Source: Bacteroidales bacterium
GTDB taxonomy: Bacteria; Bacteroidota; Bacteroidia; Bacteroidales; F082
Reading direction: 5' to 3'
Length of the DNA: 64,000 bases
Assembly: GCA_017477425.1 (NCBI GenBank)
Contig: JAFUVT010000007.1
Coordinates: 1 to 64,000 of the forward strand
Part shown: in pieces, positions 49,106 through 58,779 of the stretch
Position numbering within the stretch: the first letter of the stretch is position 1
How the letters are laid out: every line of letters begins with the position of its first letter
Notes under the pieces: generated by a model
Database searches by the model: none
What the model was told of the DNA's origin: nothing
Seen by the model: the letters and a program-made list of their open reading frames with translations, nothing else
Translations under genes and position numbers: made by a program

Positions 49106-52100
49106 ATGAAAAGTAAACATTTACTACTGATGCTGTTGATGGCGCTCGCCGTGCCGTTGGCAGCGCTCGCGCAAGTGGAGCGCACCGTGACCATAAATAA
49201 CGGCACCGACAAGGAATGCCACGTGCCGGTTTACGGCAATCTCGATTTGGGAGACCGTTCGTTGAGCCAGTTCATCATGGACAAGAACGTGCTCCAAACC
49301 ATGGGCTTGGCCGGAAAGGAAATCACCAAGATGACGTTCTACCTCGCCAATCCCGTGCCGGCCTCTTACCAATGGACGACACCGAGATACACTTACGTGA
49401 CCTTAGCCGAAGTGGACGCCTCCGAATTGGATGCGGACGGTAACGTGATCCAAAGCGAAGACATGACCGACGAGCAGATTGTCGCCCATCTCTACTTGGA
49501 TGCCCAAGGCGAGACGATGGAAATCGCTTTCAGCTCGCCCTATACCTACAGCGGCGAGAAAAACCTACTGGTGCAGTTCGAGGAACAGTACCAGTTTTAT
49601 CCAAGCGGCTATACGCCATTCGGTCCTTACCGCAAGCCCGTGTTCTATGGCGTTTACAAAGATGGCGCATCGGGATGGAACAAGGTTACCTATACGGGTG
49701 GGCATCCCACTCGGCTGGTCAAGTACAATTTCGTGCCCAAGACCACCTTCACCTACTTGGACGAAGCCACATGGGCCAACACCAACCGCCCGCAAAACGT
49801 CACTGCGACACCATTCTACGATATTGGTAACAACAATAGCATCAGCTACAAAATCCAATTGCAGTGGGATGCTCCCGCCAACTATACTGGTAACTACCAA
49901 GTGCTTTGCGTGCCGCGTGGCACATCGACCTTGGACTGGAGCAACCCAATCGCCACAAGCAACACTTTCTACACCTTTGAAGGCCTTCAGAAAAACACGT
50001 CTTACGACCTCTATGTGCGTGCGAAACTAGGGTATGTCTACACTTCCGCTGCGGCCACGGCCTCGGCCACCACGCCTTTCTATCCCGCCAACTTGGACGA
50101 AGGCGACCTTGTGTTCGACTTCAATTCGAGGACAATGCCCAACGGCCTGACCCTCGCTGGCAACGCCACCTATCTTGTCAGACCTTATACTGACCATACT
50201 TATAGTCTAAATAGACTGGGCTATTATAATGTAGGCGCTGGAGTAGGCTCCTTTGATTGGATGGGTCGTCAGCATTACCTCGAAACCTCACCGCTCACCA
50301 TCACCTTGCCCGATCTGAAGTTCACCAATGCCTCCAATGGCCTTATGGTGGATTTCGACTTGATAAGGGAAGAGGTGTACTATGACGCAGGCCCTGCCCA
50401 AGTGCTGGTGAAATTGCATGACGACAACTACAACGAGGATTTGTTTTCAGCGACGGCTTCCACCGATGAAAGCTATTACAACGGCCAACACTTCACTTAT
50501 CGTATTACCAATGTGGACCAATCCTCCAGTCAACACATATATAAGCTCAGCTTCAGTTCAGTGGATGGCGGGAAAGGCTTCACCATCGACAACATCGTGG
50601 TGCGCAAGGCTCCTGCCATCATTCCAGCCTACAATTTGGCCGCAAGCGAAATCACGCCCAACTCGGCCACCATCAGTTGGACGGACGACAACACGAACAG
50701 CCATACCTTCGACCTCGTCTATAGACAAAAAGGCTACAGCAATGATCCAAATGAATGGCAACATTATGTCGAGGGTGTTTCAAATCCTTACACTCTTACG
50801 GGTTTGACTCCTTACACCGATTACGAAGTGAAGGTGAAGACAATAACCAGTTCTGCTTATGAGGATTCCGAAATCTTGGGATTTTCCACACAATGCACAC
50901 CCGCTTCGGTGCCCTACTATGAGCCTTTTGCAGGCCTCACCACGCTGCCGACGAATTGGCGCATAAACGTGCCTGAATACGCCGAAGTGGTGACGGAAGT
51001 GGGCAATGGCCGCCTAACGCTGCACAACACCGTCACTGAGGTGACGCAAAACATTTATGGCTACATATCTACCTATACCTCTTATTCCCAATTTGGAGCC
51101 TACATCATCCTGCCTTATTTCAACAATTTGGGTTCCTTGCAGCTCAGCTTCAAGGCGGGACGCACGCAAGGCACGATGGAAAGCCTCAGCGTGGGCGTTG
51201 TGGCCGACCCGAACAACTACACGGACTACACCGAGATAGGCATCGCCACCTTGACGGACAACGCCAACGGCGAGGTGTACAGCTACAACTTGGTGAACGA
51301 CGCCGTGCAGAGCGGCCACATCGTCATCTATTTTGGCAAGTATGAAAGCAACCTCCAAAGCACCTGGCTCGACGACTTCAACGTGCAGCAGTATGCCGCC
51401 CCCACCGGCCTCGTGGTGAGCAACGTGACCAACACCTCGGCCACCCTCGGCTGGAACGCGGGCGCAGCCACCCAATGGGAAGTGCGCTACGGAACCGATG
51501 CCAATAGTTATGGAACACCCGTCGCCGTGACCGAACCTACCTACAGTATCACCGACCTGACCGCCTGCACCGACTATGTGGCACAAGTGAGGGCCAAGTA
51601 TGGCGAGAATTTGTATAGCGAGTGGGTGAGCTTTGATAGTTTCAAGACGTATTATAGCACTCCTGTCGTGGTTGATCAAACACATCCATACAGCTTTGGT
51701 TTCCAATATCTTTCAATGGTTGGCACAGTGCTGGCAAGTGAAGGAGGTTGGCAAATGATTAATATGGGACTTTATGCAAATAATTGGATGATTGGCACCA
51801 AACCAGGAACAATTGATGGTTTTTCTGGAACGAACTATTCCTTGTTTATCTCTAAAAACGGAAGTGATTACCAATATATTCATGGTGAACAAAACGTGAT
51901 TGGAAGTTGGACTGGTTGGGCTACCACCGTCTATGCGGCAAGAGTCTTCAATTTGGCTCCTGGTAGCTATCAATTCAGCTACGATTGGAGAGCAAAGGGT
52001 ATTCACGACTCGGATTATTTCCGTGTGGTCTTGGTGCCTGCCAATACTGAACTTGCCGCTGGATCATCGGTCCCGTCGGGATTTAGTTACAACAGTCTCC

Positions 52101-55100
52101 CTGAAGGCTGGATTGCTCTCGATGGTGGTGAAGCCTTGAATCCTATCTCTTTCGATCGTGGTTTTGACACATACACTACTCCCGAATCCGCCCGAATCAA
52201 CATCCTTGAAGGCGGAGATTATATGATGGTGTTTGTGTGGAACAATATGAGTAGCCGCACAATTGCGGTTCAGAACCCGCCTATTGCTTTTGACAATGTG
52301 GCAATCAACTGCACCTCTCTCGTCTACCCGCCTGCGGTTGCTGCTTTGCATGATCAAGTCACCGACACCGAAGCTCCTTTGGCGTTGTATGTACCTGAAC
52401 AAGGCATTACGCCCACGAGCTATGAAGTGCAATACGAGCCTGCAGCTGCTGTCAACACTTATGAAGGTGCCCCTATTGCCACCTTTAATGTGACTGAAAG
52501 TCCGCAAACGGTAACGCTCACTGGCCTTACGCCTTTAACAATCTATAGTGCGCGTGTGCGTTCCGTCTATACCGCCAATGGCCATTCCGTCTATTCTGAT
52601 TGGCAGGATTGCCCTAGCTTGTTTACGACGTTATGTACGCCTCCCACCAATTTGGTCGTCGTCGGCCAAACCTCCTCGTGGGCCAATGTGATGTGGACGC
52701 CCGTGGAGATGACCCTGCCAAGCAGCCAATCCATCCACTATGAGTATCAGCTGACTACGGACCAAAACAATTGGGATGTGCCGATTATTTCTACTAATTT
52801 TGGAAACAACAGCTGTTCACAGAATTTCGCCCCTGGGACCTATTACATCCGTGTGAGAACCTATGTTGAAGAATATACAGGCTCTGCGTTATTGCGAATG
52901 GGCGAAAGCGACTGGACGGAGCCGATTACGTTCACCATCGCGCCGTGGACCGACCCCGTCAGCATCTTCCCGTTAGCCTACGGCTTTGATGAAGGCTTGA
53001 ATCGTTTCGCCGACGGCATCACCCTTGGCGGCGACATCACGCTTCTCAATATTGTTGGATATGATGATCACGAACTGCCAATCCACGGCGGCGTCGCAAG
53101 CACCTATACTTTGGCTTTCGGTTCGGATTCGCCCTGTGAGTCACACCTTGTATTGCCTCCCTTGAACCCGAGCACGAGCGATGCCTTGGTGGGCTTCTGG
53201 TGGTACCACGACAACGCGGAAACCAACACCAACGTGGGTGTCGTTGTTGAGTATTCTAACGACGGTAGCACATGGCAATCCAACAACCCCAAGATTACAC
53301 GTTATGCCGATGAAACGGGCTGGGCAAAGTATCAACAGGTGGTTCCCGCTATTGGTTCCAACGCGACTTACGTCCGTCTGCGTTTTGTAGGCCCCAGTAG
53401 CTATCGTGATTGGGCTTACTGTTTCCTTGACGACCTGACCGTGCACACCCTCAAGAGCGAGCAGCCTTACATCTCGTATGTGGGTTGCGACGCCAACAGC
53501 GCCACCATCACCTTGTATGATTACGCCTACGAGAACGGTTACCATTCGTCGGCCTTCGAGGTGCAGTACCGCGAGTGGCGCGACCCGAGCGAGACGCAGG
53601 AAGAATGGATTGACTATCCGGATTTCGTGAACGAAGAGCCTTACACCTTTGAAAACGAACTGGTGGTGAACGGCCTGCAGCCCGCCACTTGTTACGAGTT
53701 CCGTGCCCGTGCCCGCGTGAGCTACAACAACTTTGATTTCGCATGGTCCAACTATTGCGAGCCTGTTCGCCAATGGACGGACTGCGGCACCTATATCATT
53801 ACGCCGAGCTATAGCTACACTGAGGACTTCGAGGAGTTGTTTAATGGGACGGATTGCTGGACGGCTGGCGAAGGCTGGACGATGCAGCATGAAGGAGGAT
53901 ATGATGGCAGCAGTTATTGTGCCTACAGCAATGGCACGACCGATGTCTTGTTGTCGCCTGAAATCAATTTCTCGGGATGTGGCAATGCCATCCTCCGTTT
54001 CTATAAGAAAACTTCTGGTGGTGTGGGTAGCGTTTATGTTTATTATGGCGAAAACTTTGCAACCCGAACATTGCTTCAATCATTTGCTGTTAATTCATGG
54101 GCTATTTCAGAGTATTCGTTAAGCGGTTTCATGAATAATGGACCCATCAAAATCGGATTTGCGGCTGGTAATTCCAATTATGGACTATATGTGGATAACA
54201 TTGAGATTGTTGCTGATGCATACGACAAGATTTTCGATGGTCCAGCTAATGGCCAATGGTCAAATGCCAACTATTGGTATCCACAAGGTGTGCCGACTGC
54301 AAATGACAATGTAATGGTTAAGGGATCAGTCTATATAGGATATGCTGATGGTAGCGGAACCTATACGGCCTATGCCAAAAACATTGACTTTGCATCAAAC
54401 GGTTTTCTTTCTGTTTATCCCGGTTCGGTTTTGGCGGCCACGAAAATCAACCACAAATCAGCTGCCAATGTCGATGTTGCCGATGGTGGACAACTCAAGG
54501 TCGTTCAATCAAGCGTGGCCACGATGAGGAAGCGTTTCATCGGTTACAACGATGTCAATGACGACGACCATTATTATCTGTTTGCACCACCAGTTGTCTG
54601 GCCGACAACCAATCCATCCAGCTTCACGACTGGAGAATACGACCTTTATCGTTTTGACGGCAACCAAGGCGGTGCAGAGTGGCGCAACTATAAGACGAAC
54701 AATTTTGTGATGCAACGCGGCAAAGGCTATTTGTATGCCCATGCAAAGCCTACGACTGGAACCTTGAATTACACTTCCGTTACCTTGGGAGGTTATGTAT
54801 TGCCGCTTGGCGAGGAAACCATTTCCGATCTTAATTACGGCTCCAACACCGATGAGACACCGTTCTACAACTGGAACCTCGTCGGCAACCCGTTCCCGTG
54901 CAACGCCTATTTGGTGAGAAATGGCGTGGCTGTGCCTTTCTACAAGATGAACGAAGCTGGCGATGCCATTGTGCCTGCTCGTGCTGGCACGGTCATCAAG
55001 CCTTTGGAAGGCGTGTTTGTGGTCGCCGAAACCGAGGCTGAAAGCACTGTCACCTTCACAACCACTGAGCCTGCCCTTGGCGATGAGCCCGAGGCTATTA

Positions 55101-55612
55101 TGCCTTCGATTCCCATCCATGCCTTGGTCGAGAACCAGGATGCCTTGTTGATGGCCGTCCAGACCTTGGCTTTGGTCCAAGGCTGGAACTGGTGGGCACC
55201 GATGGTGCAGATTACCGCAGCGCAACTGAACAACGCACTTAATGGATGCTTGAGCCAGATTATGGCGAAAAATGAAGAAAACGTCAGCGGGGAACTCATT
55301 CCTGGACAGATGTACAAGATTCAGGTCAATGCTGCGCCTGAGAACGTTTCGGTGATGGGTGTTGTCACCCCGGCCAACATCAGCATCGAGGAAGGCACCA
55401 ACTGGATGGGCTACACTGGAGAAACCACTACCAACATTGCAGATGGTCTTATCATACTTCTTGGTGAGTCGTTCACGCCAAATGCAGGCGACAAGCTCAT
55501 CTCGCAAGACGGCGGCTTTGCCATCTATAATGCAACTACTGAAACGTGGCAAGGCACTTTGACCCAGCTCACGCAGGGCCAAGGCTACATTTACGTTTCG
55601 AATCCAGAATAA
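49106..55612 (+). CDS. Giant fibronectin-type surface protein
   Basis: This 2168-residue protein has signal peptide KHLLLMLLMALAVPLAALAQ. It alternates fibronectin type III-like repeats (NSATISWTDDNTNSHTFDLVY...YTLTGLTPYTDYEVKV, NTSATLGWNAGAATQWEVRYG...YSITDLTACTDYVAQVRA, WANVMWTPVEM) with jelly-roll anchor domains (MPNGLTLAGNATYLV, FAGLTTLPTNWRINV, SIFPLAYGFDEGLNRFADG, FEELFNGTDCWTAGEGW). The last 600 residues look like a beta-helix or autotransporter-like region (ANYWYPQGVPTANDNVMVKGSVYIG). It ends at YIYVSNPE without a recognisable T9SS sorting domain, unlike the protein at 34434. It is a probable adhesin; no catalytic motif is seen. Confidence 0.88.
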   Translation: MKSKHLLLMLLMALAVPLAALAQVERTVTINNGTDKECHVPVYGNLDLGDRSLSQFIMDKNVLQTMGLAGKEITKMTFYLANPVPASYQWTTPRYTYVTLAEVDASELDADGNVIQSEDMTDEQIVAHLYLDAQGETMEIAFSSPYTYSGEKNLLVQFEEQYQFYPSGYTPFGPYRKPVFYGVYKDGASGWNKVTYTGGHPTRLVKYNFVPKTTFTYLDEATWANTNRPQNVTATPFYDIGNNNSISYKIQLQWDAPANYTGNYQVLCVPRGTSTLDWSNPIATSNTFYTFEGLQKNTSYDLYVRAKLGYVYTSAAATASATTPFYPANLDEGDLVFDFNSRTMPNGLTLAGNATYLVRPYTDHTYSLNRLGYYNVGAGVGSFDWMGRQHYLETSPLTITLPDLKFTNASNGLMVDFDLIREEVYYDAGPAQVLVKLHDDNYNEDLFSATASTDESYYNGQHFTYRITNVDQSSSQHIYKLSFSSVDGGKGFTIDNIVVRKAPAIIPAYNLAASEITPNSATISWTDDNTNSHTFDLVYRQKGYSNDPNEWQHYVEGVSNPYTLTGLTPYTDYEVKVKTITSSAYEDSEILGFSTQCTPASVPYYEPFAGLTTLPTNWRINVPEYAEVVTEVGNGRLTLHNTVTEVTQNIYGYISTYTSYSQFGAYIILPYFNNLGSLQLSFKAGRTQGTMESLSVGVVADPNNYTDYTEIGIATLTDNANGEVYSYNLVNDAVQSGHIVIYFGKYESNLQSTWLDDFNVQQYAAPTGLVVSNVTNTSATLGWNAGAATQWEVRYGTDANSYGTPVAVTEPTYSITDLTACTDYVAQVRAKYGENLYSEWVSFDSFKTYYSTPVVVDQTHPYSFGFQYLSMVGTVLASEGGWQMINMGLYANNWMIGTKPGTIDGFSGTNYSLFISKNGSDYQYIHGEQNVIGSWTGWATTVYAARVFNLAPGSYQFSYDWRAKGIHDSDYFRVVLVPANTELAAGSSVPSGFSYNSLPEGWIALDGGEALNPISFDRGFDTYTTPESARINILEGGDYMMVFVWNNMSSRTIAVQNPPIAFDNVAINCTSLVYPPAVAALHDQVTDTEAPLALYVPEQGITPTSYEVQYEPAAAVNTYEGAPIATFNVTESPQTVTLTGLTPLTIYSARVRSVYTANGHSVYSDWQDCPSLFTTLCTPPTNLVVVGQTSSWANVMWTPVEMTLPSSQSIHYEYQLTTDQNNWDVPIISTNFGNNSCSQNFAPGTYYIRVRTYVEEYTGSALLRMGESDWTEPITFTIAPWTDPVSIFPLAYGFDEGLNRFADGITLGGDITLLNIVGYDDHELPIHGGVASTYTLAFGSDSPCESHLVLPPLNPSTSDALVGFWWYHDNAETNTNVGVVVEYSNDGSTWQSNNPKITRYADETGWAKYQQVVPAIGSNATYVRLRFVGPSSYRDWAYCFLDDLTVHTLKSEQPYISYVGCDANSATITLYDYAYENGYHSSAFEVQYREWRDPSETQEEWIDYPDFVNEEPYTFENELVVNGLQPATCYEFRARARVSYNNFDFAWSNYCEPVRQWTDCGTYIITPSYSYTEDFEELFNGTDCWTAGEGWTMQHEGGYDGSSYCAYSNGTTDVLLSPEINFSGCGNAILRFYKKTSGGVGSVYVYYGENFATRTLLQSFAVNSWAISEYSLSGFMNNGPIKIGFAAGNSNYGLYVDNIEIVADAYDKIFDGPANGQWSNANYWYPQGVPTANDNVMVKGSVYIGYADGSGTYTAYAKNIDFASNGFLSVYPGSVLAATKINHKSAANVDVADGGQLKVVQSSVATMRKRFIGYNDVNDDDHYYLFAPPVVWPTTNPSSFTTGEYDLYRFDGNQGGAEWRNYKTNNFVMQRGKGYLYAHAKPTTGTLNYTSVTLGGYVLPLGEETISDLNYGSNTDETPFYNWNLVGNPFPCNAYLVRNGVAVPFYKMNEAGDAIVPARAGTVIKPLEGVFVVAETEAESTVTFTTTEPALGDEPEAIMPSIPIHALVENQDALLMAVQTLALVQGWNWWAPMVQITAAQLNNALNGCLSQIMAKNEENVSGELIPGQMYKIQVNAAPENVSVMGVVTPANISIEEGTNWMGYTGETTTNIADGLIILLGESFTPNAGDKLISQDGGFAIYNATTETWQGTLTQLTQGQGYIYVSNPE

Positions 55613-55628
55613 GCGTTGGAACTTCTGA

Positions 55629-55660
55629 CGAAAAAAGGTGGCCGAGGCCACCTTTTTTCG
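55629..55660. terminator. Terminator of the FN3 surface protein gene
   Basis: GGTGGCC and GGCCACC, flanked by A6 and T6 tracts, form a perfect 15-bp stem. Confidence 0.92.
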
Positions 55661-55661
55661 T

Positions 55662-55729
55662 TTATCTCAACGTCAACAGGCACACGTTCTCCACGTGCTG
55701 CGTGTGCGGGAACATGTCGACGGGCTGCA
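55662..55729. repeat. Left 68-bp direct repeat: displaced copy of the rlmD 3' end
   Basis: Identical at 66 of 68 positions to 57255-57322, which is the 3' end of rlmD. It flanks the ATPase cassette on the left and is a non-coding remnant here. Confidence 0.92.
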
Positions 55730-55737
55730 AAAAAATT

Positions 55738-55845
55738 GAAAAAAGTCACGGATTTTGCTCGAAAATAATGGAAAAAGTCACTTTTTTTGCTTTGAAAAAT
55801 TGGAAAAAGTCACGAAAATTGGCTGAAAAAAGTGGAAAAAGTCAC
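55738..55845 (+). repeat. Four iterons at exact 32-bp spacing
   Basis: GAAAAAAGTCAC at 55738-55749 and GGAAAAAGTCAC at 55770-55781, 55802-55813 and 55834-55845. Start-to-start distance is 32 bp each time, about three helical turns, so the sites lie on one face of the DNA. They sit just upstream of the predicted promoter of the ATPase gene and are probably regulator-binding sites. Confidence 0.8.
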
Positions 55846-55850
55846 GAAAA

Positions 55851-55883
55851 TTGTCTGAAATTCGTTGGAAAAGTGTAATTTTG
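55851..55883 (+). promoter_or_regulatory. Predicted promoter of the AAA/DUF4143 gene
   Basis: TTG at 55851-55853, a 22-bp spacer and TAATTTTG at 55876-55883, 28 nt before ATG 55911. It lies right after the last iteron. Confidence 0.55.
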
Positions 55884-55910
55884 CGGCGTGAAAACCAATG
55901 GAAAAATGTC

Positions 55911-57251
55911 ATGCTGAAGCGCAAGATTGAAGACAGAATCAGGCAACACCTGACTTCGGAGAGCCAAACCATCATGATTGTCGACGGCGCTCGTCAGGTC
56001 GGCAAGTCGTTTATCATCAGGATGTTGGGGAAGGAGCTGTTTCCCAATTTCGTTGAAATCAACATGTATGACGACAAAAAGGGCAACAAGGTTTTTGAAG
56101 GCACCGGGTCGGTGCAGGACTTTTATTTCAGGCTGAGCACTTTCGCAGGAGGCAAGTTGAAGAAGAAAAACAACACCTTGGTTTTCATTGATGAGATTCA
56201 AGCCTATCCAGAGTTGCTGACCATGCTCAAGTTTCTGAAGGACGACGACCGATATACTTACATTGTCAGTGGCTCGCAGTTGGGCATTGCCTTAAATGAG
56301 ACGCTCTCCAAGCCTGGAGGCAGGATTGAGGTCGTGAGGATGTTTCCGCTCGATTTTGAGGAGTTTCTTTGGGCCAACGGCGTGGGACCTTTGGCCATCG
56401 AACGGCTTCAGGAAGCTTTCGAGACGCATCGCAGCCTCGACGAGCCGATGCACCGTGTCTATCTTGAACTCTTCAAGAAGTATCTTCTCGTTGGCGGCCT
56501 TCCTGATGCAGTCAATCGTTTTGTCGCTTCGAACAACATCGTCGAGGTGCGCCGTGTCCATGACGCCATCCAGCAGCTCTATCGCGAGGATGCTGCCCAG
56601 TATGATTCTGAAAACAAGTTGAAAATCAGAAGAATATATGATCTTATCCCTTCCAATCTCGAAAACAGGAAAAAGCGTGTGCAGTTCAACGAGATTGAGA
56701 ACAAGCGTGGCAAGACCTTCTCAACCTACGCCGACGAGTTCGAATATCTGATTCAGTCAGGTGTCGCTATCGAGGTGAATTCGATTTCCAACCCGAGGTT
56801 TCCGTTGATAGAGTCTACCATGAAGAGCCTGCTGAAGCTGTATCTGAATGACGTAGGGCTACTGACCAATATTTTGTACCGCTATAACATCCGTGCCGTT
56901 CTTGACGACGAACGGAGCATCAATCTCGGCTCGGTGTACGAATCGGTGGTGGCCTCGGAGTTGTTGGCGCATGGCTACCACCTTTATTATTATGACAACA
57001 AGAGCAAAGGTGAGGTGGACTTCCTGATAGACGACTACGACCGGCTTACTGCTGTGCCTGTGGAAGTGAAGTCGGGCAAGGACTATACGCGCCACAAGGC
57101 TTTGGACAAGTTCATTGACAATCCCGACTACCACATCAAAAGGGCGGTGGTGTTGTCGAACGAAAGGGAGTTCCGAATGGAAGGAATCAAGGAATATATC
57201 CCCATTTATTTCGTGATGTTTTTCCGTCCTAGCACGCCAATGATGCTGTAG
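55911..57251 (+). CDS. AAA ATPase with DUF4143 domain
   Basis: In this 446-residue protein, residues 1-200 are an AAA ATPase of the ATP-binding type common in Bacteroidota: Walker A VDGARQVGKSF, Walker B TLVFIDEIQ, sensor YIVSGSQLG, then RIEVVRMFPLDFEEFLWANG. The C-terminal DUF4143 part includes YLNDVGLLTN, NLGSVYESVVASELLAHGY and a PD-(D/E)XK-like core (GEVDFLIDD...VPVEVKSG). The cellular role of this family is not settled. The start is ATG 55911, after the promoter. The gene stands alone between 68-bp direct repeats and behind iterons, so it looks like a self-contained inserted cassette. Confidence 0.9.
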   Translation: MLKRKIEDRIRQHLTSESQTIMIVDGARQVGKSFIIRMLGKELFPNFVEINMYDDKKGNKVFEGTGSVQDFYFRLSTFAGGKLKKKNNTLVFIDEIQAYPELLTMLKFLKDDDRYTYIVSGSQLGIALNETLSKPGGRIEVVRMFPLDFEEFLWANGVGPLAIERLQEAFETHRSLDEPMHRVYLELFKKYLLVGGLPDAVNRFVASNNIVEVRRVHDAIQQLYREDAAQYDSENKLKIRRIYDLIPSNLENRKKRVQFNEIENKRGKTFSTYADEFEYLIQSGVAIEVNSISNPRFPLIESTMKSLLKLYLNDVGLLTNILYRYNIRAVLDDERSINLGSVYESVVASELLAHGYHLYYYDNKSKGEVDFLIDDYDRLTAVPVEVKSGKDYTRHKALDKFIDNPDYHIKRAVVLSNEREFRMEGIKEYIPIYFVMFFRPSTPMML

Positions 57252-57253
57252 AG

Positions 57254-58687
57254 TTATCTCAACGTCAACAGGCACACGTTCTCCACGTGCTGTGTGTGTG
57301 GGAACATGTCGACGGGCTGCACGGCCATCACTTGGTAGGCCGAATCCAGCAGTTGCAAGTCGCGGGCCTGCGTGGCGGGGTTGCAGCTCACATAGACGAT
57401 CTTTTGCGCGCGGATTTTCAGCAGTTGCTCGACCACTTTCTCGGCCATGCCCGCACGGGGCGGGTCGGTGACGATGAGGTCGGGACTGCCGTTGCTGGCG
57501 ATGAAGTCGTCGGTCAGCACCTTGGCCATGTCGCCCGCAAAGAACTTACAGTTCTTGATGCCGTTGATGTCGGCATTCACCTTGGCATCGGCGATGGCGG
57601 CTTCCACATACTCGATGCCGACCACTTTCTTCACAAAACGCGAGAAATACTGCGCGATGGTGCCCGTGCCCGTGTAGAGGTCGTACATCAGTTCGTCGCC
57701 CTGCACGTCGGCCAGGTCGAAGGCGGTCTTATAGAGCCGCTCGGCTTGATAGACGTTGGTCTGGAAGAACGACACCGGTCCGATGCGGAACTTCAAGTCG
57801 TCGAAGCCAGGTCGGGGAGAGGCCATCGTCTCGATGAGGTAAGGCTCCCCTTTGAGGCACTCAAACGGCAGGTCGTTGATGATGTCGTTGAGCTTGGGGT
57901 TGATGACGAGGAGCAGCGACACGATTTGCGGGAAGGCCATCTCAAGCGCGGGCAGCAGCTCGTGACGAATGACTTCATTCTCTTCACTGATGACCAAAAT
58001 GACCATGAACTCGCCCTTCGAGTTGCAGCGGATGACGAGGTTGCGCAACAGACCTTCGTGGGCGCGGAAGTTGTAGTAAGTCAGCTTTCTGTCCATCGTG
58101 AACCTCCTGACGAACAGCCGGATGTCGTTGGACGGGTCGGCCTGCAGGTGGCATTGTTCGATGTCGACCACGCGGTCGAAGAGTTGCGGCAGGTGGAAGC
58201 CGAGGCCCTTGCAGGCTTCTTCGTCGTGCGAGCCAGGGGCACCGTCGGTGAGCCACTTGCGGTTAGAAAAGGTGTATTCCAGCTTGTTGCGATAGAAAAA
58301 CTGCTTCTCGCAGCCGAGGATGGGTCGGATTTCGGGGTATTCTATCTTCCCGATGCGGTCGAAGTTGTCCTTCACCTGCTTCTGCTTGTATTGGATTTGC
58401 CATTCGTAGGCCATCTGTTGCCATTTGCAGCCGCCGCAGAGGCCGAAGTGCTGGCAGACGGGTTCCACGCGCTTGTCCGACATTTTCTTGAAGTTCAGGA
58501 TCTTGCCTTCGAAGAAGTTCTTCTTGCGCTTGTAGATCTCGATGTCGACCACGTCGCCGGGCACGCCAAAGGGGATGAAGACCACGCGCCCTTCGGGTTT
58601 GGCCACCGACATGCCTTCGCTTCCTGCGTCAATGATTTCGACGTCTTCGATGTATTCGGGTTCTCGTTTTACTTTGTTTCTCGCCAT
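57254..58687 (-). CDS. rlmD: 23S rRNA (uracil-5-)-methyltransferase, RlmD/RumA type
   Basis: This 477-residue enzyme methylates a uracil of 23S rRNA. An N-terminal TRAM domain (VEIIDAGSEGMSVAKPEGRVVFIPFGVPGDVVDIEI) is followed by the Fe-S cluster cysteines CQHFGLCGGCKWQQ. The methyltransferase core has DLYTGTGTIAQYF, VTDPPRAGM and YVSCNPATQARDL with the catalytic Cys. It ends MFPHTQHVENVCLLTLR. Its last 68 bp are duplicated at 55662-55729 on the other side of the AAA/DUF4143 cassette; the gene itself remains intact. Confidence 0.94.
   Translation of the reverse strand: MARNKVKREPEYIEDVEIIDAGSEGMSVAKPEGRVVFIPFGVPGDVVDIEIYKRKKNFFEGKILNFKKMSDKRVEPVCQHFGLCGGCKWQQMAYEWQIQYKQKQVKDNFDRIGKIEYPEIRPILGCEKQFFYRNKLEYTFSNRKWLTDGAPGSHDEEACKGLGFHLPQLFDRVVDIEQCHLQADPSNDIRLFVRRFTMDRKLTYYNFRAHEGLLRNLVIRCNSKGEFMVILVISEENEVIRHELLPALEMAFPQIVSLLLVINPKLNDIINDLPFECLKGEPYLIETMASPRPGFDDLKFRIGPVSFFQTNVYQAERLYKTAFDLADVQGDELMYDLYTGTGTIAQYFSRFVKKVVGIEYVEAAIADAKVNADINGIKNCKFFAGDMAKVLTDDFIASNGSPDLIVTDPPRAGMAEKVVEQLLKIRAQKIVYVSCNPATQARDLQLLDSAYQVMAVQPVDMFPHTQHVENVCLLTLR
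57255..57322. repeat. Right 68-bp direct repeat: native rlmD 3' end
   Basis: Partner of 55662-55729 with two differences, both T for C on the plus strand. It contains the last 22 codons of rlmD. Confidence 0.92.
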
Positions 58688-58702
58688 TTTGTTCTTCTTT
58701 TT

Positions 58703-58779
58703 GACTATGGCTTATGGCCAATGACCATGGCTTGCTCATACGTGAATGCAAGCCATTGGCCATAGTCATAGGCCATAGT
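58703..58779. repeat. Imperfect inverted repeat between aroE and rlmD
   Basis: ATGGCTTGC at 58727-58735 pairs exactly with GCAAGCCAT at 58748-58756. Longer flanks built of repeated CTATGGC/GGCCATAG words pair imperfectly. It overlaps the last codons of aroE. No T tract, so it is not an obvious terminator. Confidence 0.6.

Noticed and set aside
55738-55845. Short regular repeats as a CRISPR array
   Set aside because: The repeat unit is only 12 bp with 20-bp A/T-rich spacers, next to a promoter, and no cas gene is present.
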